64,000 nt of DNA from Pseudalkalibacillus sp045920555 (GCF_045920555.1 NZ_CP174509.1:930001-994000), one strand, 5' to 3'. Shown: positions 34,168 to 43,410, counted from the stretch's first letter. Program-made: numbers and translations. Notes: a model not told the origin generated them from the letters alone.

Positions 34168-34926
34168 ATGAATGAAACGATCAACACGATATTGAATCAT
34201 CGAAGTATACGTGCGTTCAAAGATGAGCCGCTGTCAGATGAACAAATCTCACTCATTGTACAAAGTGCTCAAGCGGCTGCAACCTCAAGCTATCTGCAAG
34301 TCTATTCGATCATCGGAGTGAAAGATCCTGCTAAGAAAAAGAAGCTGGCAGAATTAGCGGGTAATCAAGAATATGTAGAAAAGAACGGTCATTTCTTCGT
34401 TTTTTGTGCAGATTTGCATCGCCATAAGCTAGCTGTGGAGATGGAAGGTTTATCGGAAAAGGAAATCGAAGAAACAGTGGAATCCACCGAAAAGTTCATG
34501 GTCGGGACGATTGACGCAGCTCTTGCCGCTCAAAATGCAGTGCTAGCAGCTGAATCCATGGGGCTCGGCATATGCTACATAGGGGGTCTCCGTAACCGAC
34601 TGGATGAAGTCGTAAAAGTTTTGAATACACCAGATCGAGTCATTCCTTTATTCGGTCTTTGTGTCGGTGTACCCGATCAGAACCCTGGTAAAAAGCAACG
34701 CCTGCCGATGGAGAACATTTACCACGTGGATGGATACCAACAAGATGATCAGCTGCTCAAGGAGCAACTTGCTTCATATAATGAAGATATTTCTGCCTAT
34801 TATCGTGAACGTACCCAAGGAAAACGGTCCCATTCTTGGACGGAAATCATTGCAGGTAAAATGACGAAGCCAGTGAGAATGTACATGAAGGACTTTTTGA
34901 AGAGCATTAAAATTCCGTTGAAATAA
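34168..34926 (+). CDS. Oxygen-insensitive NADPH nitroreductase / FMN reductase (NfrA type)
   Basis: FMN-dependent reductase of 252 aa. N-terminal HRSIRAFKDEPLSDEQI is the FMN-phosphate region, AAQAAATSSYLQVYSIIGV the dimer and flavin segment, and GLGICYIGGLRN with LFGLCVGVPDQNP the family motif. AGGGTGG precedes ATG 34168; an in-frame ATG at 34096 is preceded by nothing useful. NfrA-type enzymes reduce nitro and quinone compounds, and in B. subtilis respond to stress. It is a separate unit after a hairpin repeat. Confidence 0.85.
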   Translation: MNETINTILNHRSIRAFKDEPLSDEQISLIVQSAQAAATSSYLQVYSIIGVKDPAKKKKLAELAGNQEYVEKNGHFFVFCADLHRHKLAVEMEGLSEKEIEETVESTEKFMVGTIDAALAAQNAVLAAESMGLGICYIGGLRNRLDEVVKVLNTPDRVIPLFGLCVGVPDQNPGKKQRLPMENIYHVDGYQQDDQLLKEQLASYNEDISAYYRERTQGKRSHSWTEIIAGKMTKPVRMYMKDFLKSIKIPLK

Positions 34927-34995
34927 GAGCTGCGAATACGTCCTATAAGGTCTGCGAAAACTACCTCTATATCATAAAAGGATGGAGGTATTCAG

Positions 34996-35151
34996 ATGAC
35001 AAAACGAAAGCAGCGACAAGATAAAACAACGCATCATAACCAAACACCGAAGGAAAGCCTACCGGACTTTGAGATTGCAGAAGATTTGGCAAAAGGCCCG
35101 AATAATCTTCGGGAAGAGGATGTACCAAAGCGGGAAGAACAAGAGTTTTAA
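34996..35151 (+). CDS. Small hydrophilic protein, 51 aa
   Basis: Not in most annotation pipelines. A charged, helix-prone sequence starting MTKRKQRQDKTTHHNQTPKE and ending REEDVPKREEQEF. GGAGG lies about 10 bases upstream and a long terminator is just downstream. It resembles the small charged spore-associated proteins of Bacillus only in general composition. Function unknown. Confidence 0.6.
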   Translation: MTKRKQRQDKTTHHNQTPKESLPDFEIAEDLAKGPNNLREEDVPKREEQEF

Positions 35152-35196
35152 AAAAAGGCCACCGGACATTTTAAGATGTTTGGTGGCCTTTTTTTG
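35150..35196 (+). terminator. Intrinsic terminator
   Basis: AAAAAAGGCCACC pairs with GGTGGCCTTTTTTT; the inner stem ACAT/ATGT adds to it. Confidence 0.88.
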
Positions 35197-35229
35197 ACAT
35201 TTTACCTGAGACTGTTTGCATGGTGAGTA

Positions 35230-35778
35230 CTACTTTAATGAATTTTTCAGTACCTTGTTCAGTTCACTTGCTTGCTGCAATGCATGTTGATCATTCAATA
35301 CTTCACCTGGTTTGTTTCCTTGACCAATGATATAGCCGGCAAAACCCAGGGAAACAAATTCAAAGATGTAATTGAACTGTTGGATGAGAGGCAGTGCCTT
35401 GATTTTCGGATTATCCCCGCCACAGCAGATGACATATGCCTTTTTCTCACTCAAGCTCCCCTTGAAGTCAAACCTCGTGTCCCGCATGTTTTGAGAAAAT
35501 CGGTCGATGAGATCCTTCATCATGCCAGACATTCCGTACCAATAGATAGGAGTCGAAAAGACAAGGATATCATGCTCGAGCATCAATTTGACTATATGAT
35601 CATTATTATCCTCTACTGGTTGGAATCCGTCAGGTTCATGGCGCAGATCATCAATCGGCTGAATCGTATGATCCCTCAAATGAACATGGGTGACGTCCAA
35701 TTCCTCCATTGCCTTCATGGTCAATTGCTCTGTATTCCCATTCGCTCTAGAGCTTCCATGTATCGCTAATATTTTCAT
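35230..35778 (-). CDS. Flavodoxin-like NAD(P)H reductase (NADPH-dependent FMN reductase family)
   Basis: 182 aa flavodoxin-fold protein: GSSRANGNTEQLTMKAM is the FMN-phosphate loop, FSTPIYWYGMSGMMKDLIDR the aromatic flavin loop, and KKAYVICCGGD the later strand. GGGGAGG precedes ATG 35778 by 7 bases. Probably reduces quinones or FMN. Separate unit; no regulator adjacent. Confidence 0.85.
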   Translation of the reverse strand: MKILAIHGSSRANGNTEQLTMKAMEELDVTHVHLRDHTIQPIDDLRHEPDGFQPVEDNNDHIVKLMLEHDILVFSTPIYWYGMSGMMKDLIDRFSQNMRDTRFDFKGSLSEKKAYVICCGGDNPKIKALPLIQQFNYIFEFVSLGFAGYIIGQGNKPGEVLNDQHALQQASELNKVLKNSLK

Positions 35779-35944
35779 GGTATGTACCTCCCCGTAAATA
35801 ACTTTGCATTATAAGCATAGCCAAATAAGACCTGAATTGCGAGCAATCCAAACTCCCCAAAATCAACACCTTTGCAATGAGTAAATTCATTTGTTATCCT
35901 CGTAGACCAAATGAATAGTCAAAAAAAAATTCAAAACAAAAAAC

Positions 35945-35973
35945 TTGAAAGTCAAAGAAGGTCAAATTATAAT
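35945..35973 (+). promoter_or_regulatory. clpE promoter with CtsR box in its spacer
   Basis: TTGAAA (35945-35950), 17-base spacer and TATAAT (35968-35973). The spacer holds a CtsR box, so repression would occlude the polymerase. Confidence 0.8.
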
Positions 35974-36020
35974 ATAATCAAAGATCAAAGATAGTCAAAG
36001 TCAACTTTGATCAAAATTAA
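35950..36020 (+). promoter_or_regulatory. CtsR operator sites of clpE
   Basis: AGTCAAAGAAGGTCAAA (35950-35966) fits the CtsR heptad direct repeat RGTCAAANANRGTCAAA exactly. A second site, GATCAAAGATAGTCAAA (35983-35999), has one mismatch. Further on, TCAAAGTCAACTTTGA is a near-palindrome that would place an inverted heptad. Heat and protein-stress control is expected. Confidence 0.8.
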
Positions 36021-36064
36021 TTTATAATCAAATTAATCATTATTTTTTTAAGGAGGTCATTGAT

Positions 36065-38176
36065 ATGCGTTGTCAAAAATGTCAAGTAAACGAAGCCAAT
36101 GTAAGAATGACTCTTCACATAAACGGAATAACAAAACAACTACGTCTATGCCCTACATGTTATAAAGAAATCCAAAATGAAATGAAGGAGCCAAGCGGTT
36201 TTGGCCACAATCCGATGGGCTTCAATATGGAGGATTTCATGGCACAGAAGGAACAGCAAGCAGGCCAAGGTGCTGCAGGAAAACGCGGTCAAGGCGGCCT
36301 TCTTGATGATCTAGGACGTAACCTTACAGATGCAGCTAAAGCTGGATTGATCGACCCGGTAATCGGTCGTGATAAAGAAGTGAATCGAGTCATCGAAATT
36401 TTGAACCGTCGAAATAAAAACAACCCTGTTCTGATTGGGGAGCCAGGTGTAGGTAAGACGGCTATTGCGGAAGGTTTAGCATTGAAGATCGCAGAACAAG
36501 ATGCACCTAAGAAACTTCTCAACAAACAGGTATACCTATTGGATGTTTCTTCACTTGTTGCAAATACAGGTATCCGTGGTCAATTTGAAGAACGGATGAA
36601 ACAGTTGATTTCTGAAGTGCAACAACGTAAAAACGTCATCCTGTTTGTGGATGAAATCCATCTTCTCGTAGGAGCAGGTTCAGCTGAAGGCTCCATGGAT
36701 GCAGGAAACATCCTGAAACCAGCTCTCGCTCGCGGAGAACTTCAACTTGTCGGTGCGACGACATTGAAAGAATACCGTCAAATTGAAAAGGATGCGGCAC
36801 TCGAACGTCGTTTCCAACCAGTCATGGTGAAAGAGCCGACAATCGATGAAGCCGTAGAGATTTTAAAAGGATTGAAAGAAAAATACGAGCAATATCACGA
36901 TATCCGTTACACAGACGAAGCGCTCCAAGCTTGTGTAACATTGTCCCAACGCTACATCCAGGATCGATTCTTGCCGGATAAAGCGATCGACCTTATGGAT
37001 GAAGCCGGCTCCAAAATGAACTTGAAACATGCAGGAACGGCATCTTCAGAAGATATTGAAGAACGACTTGCAGCTATCGTAAAGGAAAAAGAAGAAGCGA
37101 CACGACAAGAAGATTACGAGCGGGCTGCAAAACTCCGGGATGAAGAGTTGAAGCTGCAAGAACAGACAGCAACATCAACAGAAGAAAAACCTGAGGTCAA
37201 CCTTGAAGATGTCCAGTGGATTGTCGAAGAAAAGACCGGAATTCCAGTGCGCAAACTTCAAAATGAAGAGCAAAACAAGCTGAAGAACTTTGCTGAGCGC
37301 CTTGGTTCAAGTGTCATCGGACAAGAAGAAGCTGTGCAAAAGGTTGCCAAAGCAATCCGTCGAAGCCGGGCTGGCCTGAAATCGAAGGTCCGTCCGATTG
37401 GCTCATTCCTATTTATCGGCCCGACTGGTGTAGGTAAGACCGAATTGACGAAGACATTGGCTGAGGAGCAGTTCGGCTCGAAGGATGCCATGCTCCGTCT
37501 GGACATGAGTGAGTACATGGAAAAACACTCTGTTTCCAAGCTGATCGGTTCACCTCCAGGATATGTCGGCCATGATGAAGCTGGGCAGTTGACAGAACGA
37601 GTGCGAAGAAATCCTTACAGCATCATTCTGTTAGATGAGATTGAAAAAGCGCACCCTGATGTCCAACACATGTTCCTTCAAATCATGGAAGATGGTCGAC
37701 TAACCGACAGCCAAGGCCGTACAGTCAGCTTCAAAGACACAGTCATCATCATGACAAGTAATGCTGGTACTGGAGATAAGAAAATCAAGGTAGGTTTTGA
37801 AAATCAAGAAACCGAAGCGATTTCCATTCTTGAAAACCTTGGAGACTACTTCAAGCCTGAATTCTTGAACCGTTTTGATGCGATCATCCAATTCAACGAG
37901 TTGAACGAAGAACATCTCATTCAAATCGTAGACCTGATGCTGGATGACATCCGTGAAATGGTGAAGGAAGATGGCCGTGAAATCGAAGTGACGGAAGAAG
38001 CGAAAAAGCAAATCGTCCATCTCGGATACGATCCTCGTTTCGGTGCCCGTCCAATCCGACGTGTCCTTCAAGAAAAAGTGGAGGATGGCATAGCCGATCT
38101 TCTGCTGGATAATGAGGATACCCCTAAGATCAAAGTTGATTATATCGATGACCAAATCGTTGTCCAAAAAGGATGA
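36065..38176 (+). CDS. clpE: ATP-dependent Clp protease ATPase ClpE
   Basis: Unfoldase for ClpP with an N-terminal zinc finger (MRCQKCQVNEANVRM, then CPTC at 30-33), which identifies ClpE among the Clp ATPases. 703 aa. First AAA domain: GEPGVGKTAIAEGLAL and VDEIHLLVGAGSAEG. UVR-type segment at about 340-380 (EEATRQEDYERAAKLRD). Second AAA domain: GPTGVGKTELTKTLAE and LLDEIEKAHPDVQHMF. GGAGG lies 8 bases before the start. CtsR boxes upstream give heat-shock control. It is monocistronic, with a strong terminator. Confidence 0.97.
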   Translation: MRCQKCQVNEANVRMTLHINGITKQLRLCPTCYKEIQNEMKEPSGFGHNPMGFNMEDFMAQKEQQAGQGAAGKRGQGGLLDDLGRNLTDAAKAGLIDPVIGRDKEVNRVIEILNRRNKNNPVLIGEPGVGKTAIAEGLALKIAEQDAPKKLLNKQVYLLDVSSLVANTGIRGQFEERMKQLISEVQQRKNVILFVDEIHLLVGAGSAEGSMDAGNILKPALARGELQLVGATTLKEYRQIEKDAALERRFQPVMVKEPTIDEAVEILKGLKEKYEQYHDIRYTDEALQACVTLSQRYIQDRFLPDKAIDLMDEAGSKMNLKHAGTASSEDIEERLAAIVKEKEEATRQEDYERAAKLRDEELKLQEQTATSTEEKPEVNLEDVQWIVEEKTGIPVRKLQNEEQNKLKNFAERLGSSVIGQEEAVQKVAKAIRRSRAGLKSKVRPIGSFLFIGPTGVGKTELTKTLAEEQFGSKDAMLRLDMSEYMEKHSVSKLIGSPPGYVGHDEAGQLTERVRRNPYSIILLDEIEKAHPDVQHMFLQIMEDGRLTDSQGRTVSFKDTVIIMTSNAGTGDKKIKVGFENQETEAISILENLGDYFKPEFLNRFDAIIQFNELNEEHLIQIVDLMLDDIREMVKEDGREIEVTEEAKKQIVHLGYDPRFGARPIRRVLQEKVEDGIADLLLDNEDTPKIKVDYIDDQIVVQKG

Positions 38177-38183
38177 CATAATG

Positions 38184-38219
38184 AAGGGAAGAGCCTATTT
38201 AAGGACTCTTCCCTTTTTT
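38184..38219 (+). terminator. Intrinsic terminator of clpE
   Basis: GGGAAGAG and CTCTTCCC flank a 12-base loop; TTTTTTC follows. Confidence 0.88.
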
Positions 38220-38232
38220 CTTGCTCTTCTGC

Positions 38233-38312
38233 TGTTTTACCAATAAATATGAGGAGTTACCAATATTTTTTCTGTGTTTACCAATATTTTTGAGGACTTT
38301 ACCAATATTCAG
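38233..38312 (+). repeat. 21-bp-period intergenic repeat (TTTACCAATAW type), four units
   Basis: TTACCAATA starts at 38237, 38257, 38278 and 38299 (spacings 20, 21, 21). Linkers vary in sequence but not in length. It lies in a convergent gap between clpE and an ABC-2 permease gene. Confidence 0.75.
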
Positions 38313-38345
38313 TATAGAATTACACGTTTCATGAAGTAATTTCTT

Positions 38346-39086
38346 CTATTGTCCGCTCCATCGGAAGAAACGGGAAGCGAGTAACATGGATCCGACTGCA
38401 ATTCCGAGTAACACACCGACTTCAAGACCATATTCAGTGATCGGGCCGATATTCCATGTTCCTCTCAATAACTGGATCGTATAGTAAAGCGGCAGAACTT
38501 TCGCTACATATTGTAGAATATCAGGCATCATTTCCAAAGGGAAAGTTGCTCCGGATAGAAACAGCATCAGGTTAAGAAATAACGAACTGATCGCTGCAGC
38601 AGCTTGGGTGTTTTTTGCTAGAGAAGTCAAAAACAAGGCAAACGGGAAAAATGCCAGTATACTCACGAGCAATGCAAGCAATGTACTTCCGATATACTGC
38701 GGCAAGGTGAGATCATACATCAACATGCCGAAAACCATTAATAGGATCGCTGAAATCGTAAAAATGGAAGTCCCTTGAACCGTATGTGCCACTAATATTT
38801 TCCAAGGCTGTAATGGAGTTGATTGATAACGGCGCAGGACTCCTGTTTCACGATAACTGGCTAGTACGGTTCCTAATGTAAAAAAGGAAGTCGTCACGAT
38901 GTTGACCCCGATCCATGAAGGTACATAAAGCTCCGCAAAGGACATACCGTTCATATCCTGTCCTTGGAACATGGATCCGAACAGCCAGATCATCAATACT
39001 GGGAATAAAAAGGTCCAGAATACACTTAGACGATCCCGGAAGAACATTTTCGTTTCGAGGTTTGCAAGTTTGATCATCGCTGTCAT
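38346..39086 (-). CDS. ABC-2 type permease
   Basis: 246 aa with six hydrophobic segments, one near 35-55 and a pair of ABC-2 helices near 80-130. The conserved membrane re-entrant part reads LFLNLMLFLSGATFPLEMMPD with the family P-L motif. It partners with the ATPase encoded just upstream, whose stop overlaps its start by 4 bases. Together they form a simple drug, lipid or polymer exporter. The substrate is unknown. Confidence 0.85.
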   Translation of the reverse strand: MTAMIKLANLETKMFFRDRLSVFWTFLFPVLMIWLFGSMFQGQDMNGMSFAELYVPSWIGVNIVTTSFFTLGTVLASYRETGVLRRYQSTPLQPWKILVAHTVQGTSIFTISAILLMVFGMLMYDLTLPQYIGSTLLALLVSILAFFPFALFLTSLAKNTQAAAAISSLFLNLMLFLSGATFPLEMMPDILQYVAKVLPLYYTIQLLRGTWNIGPITEYGLEVGVLLGIAVGSMLLASRFFRWSGQ

Positions 39087-39997
39087 GCTGTCTGCTCCTC
39101 CTTTTCTAAATAGTGGACAAACAGGTCATCGAGCGTTCCCTTTTCGAACTTGAAGTTTTCAATCGCAATTTCTTTTTCATAGCAGTATTTAAAGATGTGA
39201 TAAGAGGTCTCTTGTAAGGTTTCGCTATATACTTTGAAAACCTCAAGCTCATTTTCGATACGGACTACACCAGGTAGAGAGAGAAGGCTGTCGTATTGCA
39301 ATTCATTGCTCTGGAAGGATAGATAATTGACGGTCATTTCATCAAGCAGATTTCGTGGCGTATCCAGAGCTTTCAGTTGTCCCCCGTAAATCATCGCGAC
39401 CCTGTCACAAAGACGTTCAGCTTCCTCCATATAATGTGTTGTTATAACGATTGTAGAGCCTTGTTCTTTCAAGAGCTTGATCATAGACCACATTTCCCTC
39501 CGCGCATGTGGGTCAAGTCCCATGCTCGGTTCATCAAGGAAAAGGATTTCCGGTTGATGGAGGGTAGCTAAGGCAAGGGTGACCCGTTGCTTCCAGCCGC
39601 CTGATAAATCCTCAAAACGAACATCCAGCTTTTCCTTGAGCCCAAGCAAGTCTATCAAATAATCTTTCTGTGTGTTCGTATGATAAAAAGATGAAAACAG
39701 ATCGAGTGCTTCTTCCACCTTCATTTTCTTCTGGATCGACGTGGCCTGGAATTGGACCCCGATCCGTTTATTCAACTCTCTTAACTGGCTGCTTGGTTCT
39801 AATCCTAGTACATCGATCATTCCTTCGTCCGGTTTACGGATTCCTTCAAGCATCTCGATGGTAGTTGTTTTTCCTGCACCATTCGGTCCGATGATCCCGA
39901 AGATTTCCCCTTTATTCACAGTAAACGAAATATTACGCACAACATGGGTATCTCCGTAGGATTTCGATAAATCTTCTACGGTAATTACATGTTCCAC
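39083..39997 (-). CDS. ABC transporter ATP-binding protein (exporter)
   Basis: 304 aa. Walker A GPNGAGKTT, signature LSGGWKQRVTLA and Walker B EILFLDEPSMGLDPHARR are present, with a conserved switch His in ITTHYMEE. The start is GTG 39997 (GGAGG 7 bases upstream), not the ATG at 40021, because the site lies between them. It overlaps the permease gene by 4 bases (ATGA-type). The C-terminal 80 residues form a regulatory-like domain. Confidence 0.9.
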   Translation of the reverse strand: MEHVITVEDLSKSYGDTHVVRNISFTVNKGEIFGIIGPNGAGKTTTIEMLEGIRKPDEGMIDVLGLEPSSQLRELNKRIGVQFQATSIQKKMKVEEALDLFSSFYHTNTQKDYLIDLLGLKEKLDVRFEDLSGGWKQRVTLALATLHQPEILFLDEPSMGLDPHARREMWSMIKLLKEQGSTIVITTHYMEEAERLCDRVAMIYGGQLKALDTPRNLLDEMTVNYLSFQSNELQYDSLLSLPGVVRIENELEVFKVYSETLQETSYHIFKYCYEKEIAIENFKFEKGTLDDLFVHYLEKEEQTA

Positions 39998-40106
39998 CAG
40001 GTTTCCTCCTCTTGAATACACTCGTTTAAACCATAATTCCTAATATATGGTTATAAATACGGACGTAACCACATGAAGTTTCAAATATATGAGCTACTTT
40101 TGAAAA

Positions 40107-40170
40107 TCACCGATATATTTTTGATTTGCACCGATAAAAATCAAAAGTGCACCGATAAATTTTAAAATGG
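40107..40170 (+). repeat. 21-bp-period intergenic repeat (CACCGATAAA type), three units
   Basis: ACCGATA starts at 40109, 40130 and 40151, exactly 21 bases apart. The divergent gap between the ABC exporter and the EamA gene holds little else. Third locus with this period and motif relation. Confidence 0.75.
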
Positions 40171-40241
40171 ACTCTAAAAAGGAATCCAAGGGCTTCTATC
40201 GAAATTGTGAGGATGCACAGAATTATAAAGGAGAGTCATCA

Positions 40242-41141
40242 ATGAAAAAATGGGCATATGTATTGATCGCACTCGGAGCGGCCTTGTGGGGGCTTATAGC
40301 AATCTTTGTTGAAGGGCTATATGCCTATGGCTTTACAGCAATCCAGGTCGTAGCGATCCGAGTCATTGTTGCAGCACTGATCTTAATTGTATTTGTACTC
40401 TTGAAAGACCCTAAGCTCTTCAAGGTCCATTGGCGGGACAGCATTTATTTCATTGGAACCGGCATATTCAGTATCGTCTTCTTCAACTGGTGCCTGTTCA
40501 CTGCGATACAAGAAACTTCGATTGCGGTAGCAGCAATTTTACTTTATACAGCTCCTGCAATCGTCACGATCATCTCAAGATTTTTATTCAAAGAATGGTT
40601 TACGAAAAGAAAACTTATCGCATTATTCATGACATTGTTCGGATGTACGTTTGTAATCGGATTGATTCCCGGAGGTTCAAGCTCTGTGTCTATATATGGC
40701 GTCATCGTGGGACTTGGATCAGGCTTGGGGTACGCACTCTACAGTATTTTCGGAAAGTATGCGCTATCTAAATATTCATCCTTGACCGTCATTACGTATA
40801 CGTTCATTTTTGCGTCTGTTGCGATGATTCCGACCACAGGATTATGGAGGATGACAAACGAGCTACAAGAACCAGGTGTCATGTTGAATGCTGTCGGGAT
40901 CGGTTTTATTTCCACTGTGCTCGCCTTCATGCTGTACACGTTCGGTCTGCAGTTCGTGGAATCGAGCCGTGCTTCGATTACAGCTACAGTCGAGCCTGTA
41001 GTCGCGACCTTAGTAAGTGTTGTGCTGTTCCAAGAACAACTGACAGTCTGGCAATTGGTTGGGATCTTCCTGGTTCTCAGTGCTGTCATGATCGTACGAG
41101 AATCGAAAAAAACGAGGCTGAAACAATCATTAGCACAATAA
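40242..41141 (+). CDS. EamA family transporter (DMT superfamily)
   Basis: 300 aa with ten predicted membrane helices in two homologous halves (ALWGLIAIFVEGLYAYGFTA at 13-32 and the related YGVIVGLGSGLGYALYSIFG at about 150). A possible exporter of amino acids or metabolites. AAAGGAGAG precedes ATG 40242; an in-frame ATG at 40167 has no site. The SDR gene follows 12 bases later, so the two are probably one operon. Confidence 0.82.
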   Translation: MKKWAYVLIALGAALWGLIAIFVEGLYAYGFTAIQVVAIRVIVAALILIVFVLLKDPKLFKVHWRDSIYFIGTGIFSIVFFNWCLFTAIQETSIAVAAILLYTAPAIVTIISRFLFKEWFTKRKLIALFMTLFGCTFVIGLIPGGSSSVSIYGVIVGLGSGLGYALYSIFGKYALSKYSSLTVITYTFIFASVAMIPTTGLWRMTNELQEPGVMLNAVGIGFISTVLAFMLYTFGLQFVESSRASITATVEPVVATLVSVVLFQEQLTVWQLVGIFLVLSAVMIVRESKKTRLKQSLAQ

Positions 41142-41153
41142 GGGGGAGTAAAA

Positions 41154-41918
41154 ATGAATTGTATAGCCCTTGTAACCGGCGCCAGCCGCCTGAAAGGAAT
41201 CGGAGCAGCAACGTGTCGCTCTCTTGCTGATTCAGGTATAGATGTTTTTTTTACTTATTGGACGGATTATGATCGGCAAATGGAATGGGGGATCAATGAG
41301 GATGAACCTGCCCTTTTACAGGCAGAGCTGAAAGAGAGAGGAATACGATGTGAGCGTATTGAAGTGGATTTGTCCCAGGCATCGAACCTCATAGTGCTGT
41401 TGAAACAAGTCGAAGAAACATTAGGGTATCCTGATATCCTTATCAACAATGCCTGCTATTCGACGAATGACTCCTATGCCACGATTGAGGAAGAAAGCCT
41501 TGACTTGCATTATGCTATCAATGTGAAGGCTGTTACATTATTGACTTCGTATTTTGCGAGAGGTTTTACAAAAAGGAAGGGTGGGCGTGTCATTTCATTG
41601 ACTTCAGGTCAATCACTCGAGCCGATGCGCAACGAACTTTCTTATGCCATTACCAAGGGTTCAGTTGAACATCTGACGAAAACGCTCGTGCCTGACCTTG
41701 CTGAAAAAGGGATAACAATCAACGCAGTAAACCCCGGTCCGAATGACACTGGGTGGATGGATGTTGATTTGAAAAAAGCACTATTACCAAAGTTTCCTAT
41801 GGGAAGGCTTGGTACACCTGAAGATGTCGGACGATTGATCCGGTTTTTGGCAAGTGAAGAAGCAGAATGGATAACTGGCCAAGTCATCCACTCTGAAGGT
41901 GGATTTCAGCGAACATAG
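41154..41918 (+). CDS. Short-chain dehydrogenase/reductase (SDR)
   Basis: 254 aa. Cofactor motif TGASRLKGIGAATCRSL (a TGxxxxxGxG with one unusual KG insertion), NNACYSTNDS as NNAG-like, catalytic Tyr-Lys in SYAITKGSVE with the Ser in ISLTSGQS. AGGGGGAG precedes ATG. Follows the EamA transporter gene and may act on the same metabolite. Product unknown. Confidence 0.86.
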   Translation: MNCIALVTGASRLKGIGAATCRSLADSGIDVFFTYWTDYDRQMEWGINEDEPALLQAELKERGIRCERIEVDLSQASNLIVLLKQVEETLGYPDILINNACYSTNDSYATIEEESLDLHYAINVKAVTLLTSYFARGFTKRKGGRVISLTSGQSLEPMRNELSYAITKGSVEHLTKTLVPDLAEKGITINAVNPGPNDTGWMDVDLKKALLPKFPMGRLGTPEDVGRLIRFLASEEAEWITGQVIHSEGGFQRT

Positions 41919-42038
41919 TTATATAGATTGGTTATCTCAGCTGTCGATTGTTTATTTGATGAATCGGGTTTAAATGCACAGTGAAATTCTTCTTCTACTG
42001 AAATTCTAATCCCTGCTGAGTACCTTACATCTATTTAT

Positions 42039-43390
42039 CGTTACCGACAGAAGACTCCCACCTCAAGGAATGTGAAGGGCGTATCCCAATGAGTAGGTGG
42101 GAGATGAATGTCGGTTGGCGTTAGCCAAAGCGGACCTCATTGTGTTAGAATAAGAACATACATTCCCTTTAAACGAGATGATCAACCATGTTAATCAAAA
42201 AAGCGTATAAGTTTCGGATCTATCCAAACAAAAAACAGGAAATCTTAATCGCTAAAACCATTGGTTGTTCTCGTTTTGTTTTTAATCATTTTTTAGCAAA
42301 ATGGAATGATACATACAAAGAAACAGGCAAAGGATTAACTTATAACGCTTGTTCTTCTCAATTAACACAACTTAAGAAAAAATTGGTTTGGTTAAAAGAA
42401 GTTGACAGCATTGCTATACAATCCTCACTTAAAAATCTTGCTGATTCGTATACTCGATTCTTCAAGAAACAAAACAAAGCACCACGATTTAAGTCTAAAA
42501 AGAATAATGTACAATCCTACACAACAAAGCACACGAACGGCAATATTGCGATTGTAGGCAACAAAATCAAGTTGCCTAAACTTGGCTTAGTCAGGTTTGC
42601 CAAAAGTCGTGAGGTTGAAGGTCGTATCCTGAATGTCACGGTTCGACGTCATCCAACCGGAAAATATTTTGTATCCATCCTTGTTGAAACAGAGGTTGAA
42701 GCGTTACCTAAAACCGGTTCAGCTTTAGGGATCGATGTTGGCCTCAAGGACTTTGCGATTTTGTCTGATGGAACAATACATAAGAATCACAACTATTTTC
42801 GCAAACTTGAAAAGAAATTAGCCAAAGCACAACGTACGCTTTCAAGGCGTAAAAAGGGTTCTTCCAACTGGCATAAGCAACGGATAAAGGTTGCACGACT
42901 GCATGAGAAAATTACCAATGCAAGAATGGATGACTTGCATAAAATCTCGACCGGTATTGTCAAAAACCACGACATCATCGGTATAGAAGATTTACAAGTA
43001 AGGAATCTATTGAAAAACCACCATTTAGCCAAATCTATCAGTGAGGTTAGTTGGTCGAAATTCCGTATGATGCTTGAATACAAAGCGAAGTGGTATGGCA
43101 AACAAGTAGTCATTGTCGCAAAAAATTTTCCCTCTAGTCAACTATGTTCAAAATGCGGATACAAAAACAAAGATGTTAAAAATCTCGGATTGCGTAAATG
43201 GGATTGCCCTTCTTGCGGCGAACATCACGATCGAGACATGAATGCAAGTATCAATATTCGTAATGAAGCATTACGATTAACCGCAGGAACTGCGGGGATA
43301 GCCTAATTAAGAACAGGTGGTTGCACTGGTGCTCTTAGGAATCTCCCACTTCAAACAGACCGTAAGGTCGTTAAGTGGCGAGAGGTTCAA
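42039..43390 (+). mobile_element. IS200/IS605-family element with tnpB only
   Basis: Left hairpin region 42043-42113 (CCGACA...TGTCGG outside CTCCCACCT...AGGTGGGAG). Right end is a hairpin (CCCACTT...AAGTGG with GACC/GGTC inside) and finishes GAGAGGTTCAA at 43390. Preceding bases 42034-42038 are TTTAT, the likely TAM. Joining 42038 to 43391 restores ATT TAT TTT GTC CGT CAT (I-Y-F-V-R-H), a histidine-phosphatase N-terminus, so the boundaries are supported by an uninterrupted frame. No tnpA is present. Confidence 0.8.
42188..43306 (+). CDS. tnpB: RNA-guided endonuclease TnpB
   Basis: 372 aa, full length. The RuvC-like active site has the Asp in LGIDVGLKDFAIL, the Glu in IGIEDLQVRNLLK and the final Asp in HHDRDMNASINIRNEA. 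A four-Cys zinc finger reads CSKCGY and CPSCGEHHDRD. N-terminal KKAYKFRIYPNKKQEILIAK and a basic helix-rich lobe bind RNA and target DNA. It lies in an IS200/IS605 element that lacks tnpA, so movement would need a transposase elsewhere. TnpB proteins cut the empty donor site using a guide from the right end. It is intact; activity is likely but unproven. Confidence 0.93.
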   Translation: MLIKKAYKFRIYPNKKQEILIAKTIGCSRFVFNHFLAKWNDTYKETGKGLTYNACSSQLTQLKKKLVWLKEVDSIAIQSSLKNLADSYTRFFKKQNKAPRFKSKKNNVQSYTTKHTNGNIAIVGNKIKLPKLGLVRFAKSREVEGRILNVTVRRHPTGKYFVSILVETEVEALPKTGSALGIDVGLKDFAILSDGTIHKNHNYFRKLEKKLAKAQRTLSRRKKGSSNWHKQRIKVARLHEKITNARMDDLHKISTGIVKNHDIIGIEDLQVRNLLKNHHLAKSISEVSWSKFRMMLEYKAKWYGKQVVIVAKNFPSSQLCSKCGYKNKDVKNLGLRKWDCPSCGEHHDRDMNASINIRNEALRLTAGTAGIA

Positions 43391-43410
43391 TTTGTCCGTC
43401 ATACCCATTC
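43200..43410 (+). ncRNA. Inferred omega-RNA (reRNA) of the IS element
   Basis: By family rule the guide RNA overlaps the 3' end of tnpB and the right end of the element. The scaffold would end GAGAGGTTCAA at 43390, and the guide would begin TTTGTCCGTCATACCC at 43391. That guide matches the flanking histidine-phosphatase gene, which is expected for donor-site recutting. The 5' limit is uncertain. Confidence 0.5.

Noticed and set aside
19690..40170. 21-bp repeats as CRISPR arrays
   Set aside because: Repeat cores are 7-11 bases, degenerate, with no 28-37-base direct repeat, no spacer logic and no cas gene in the window.
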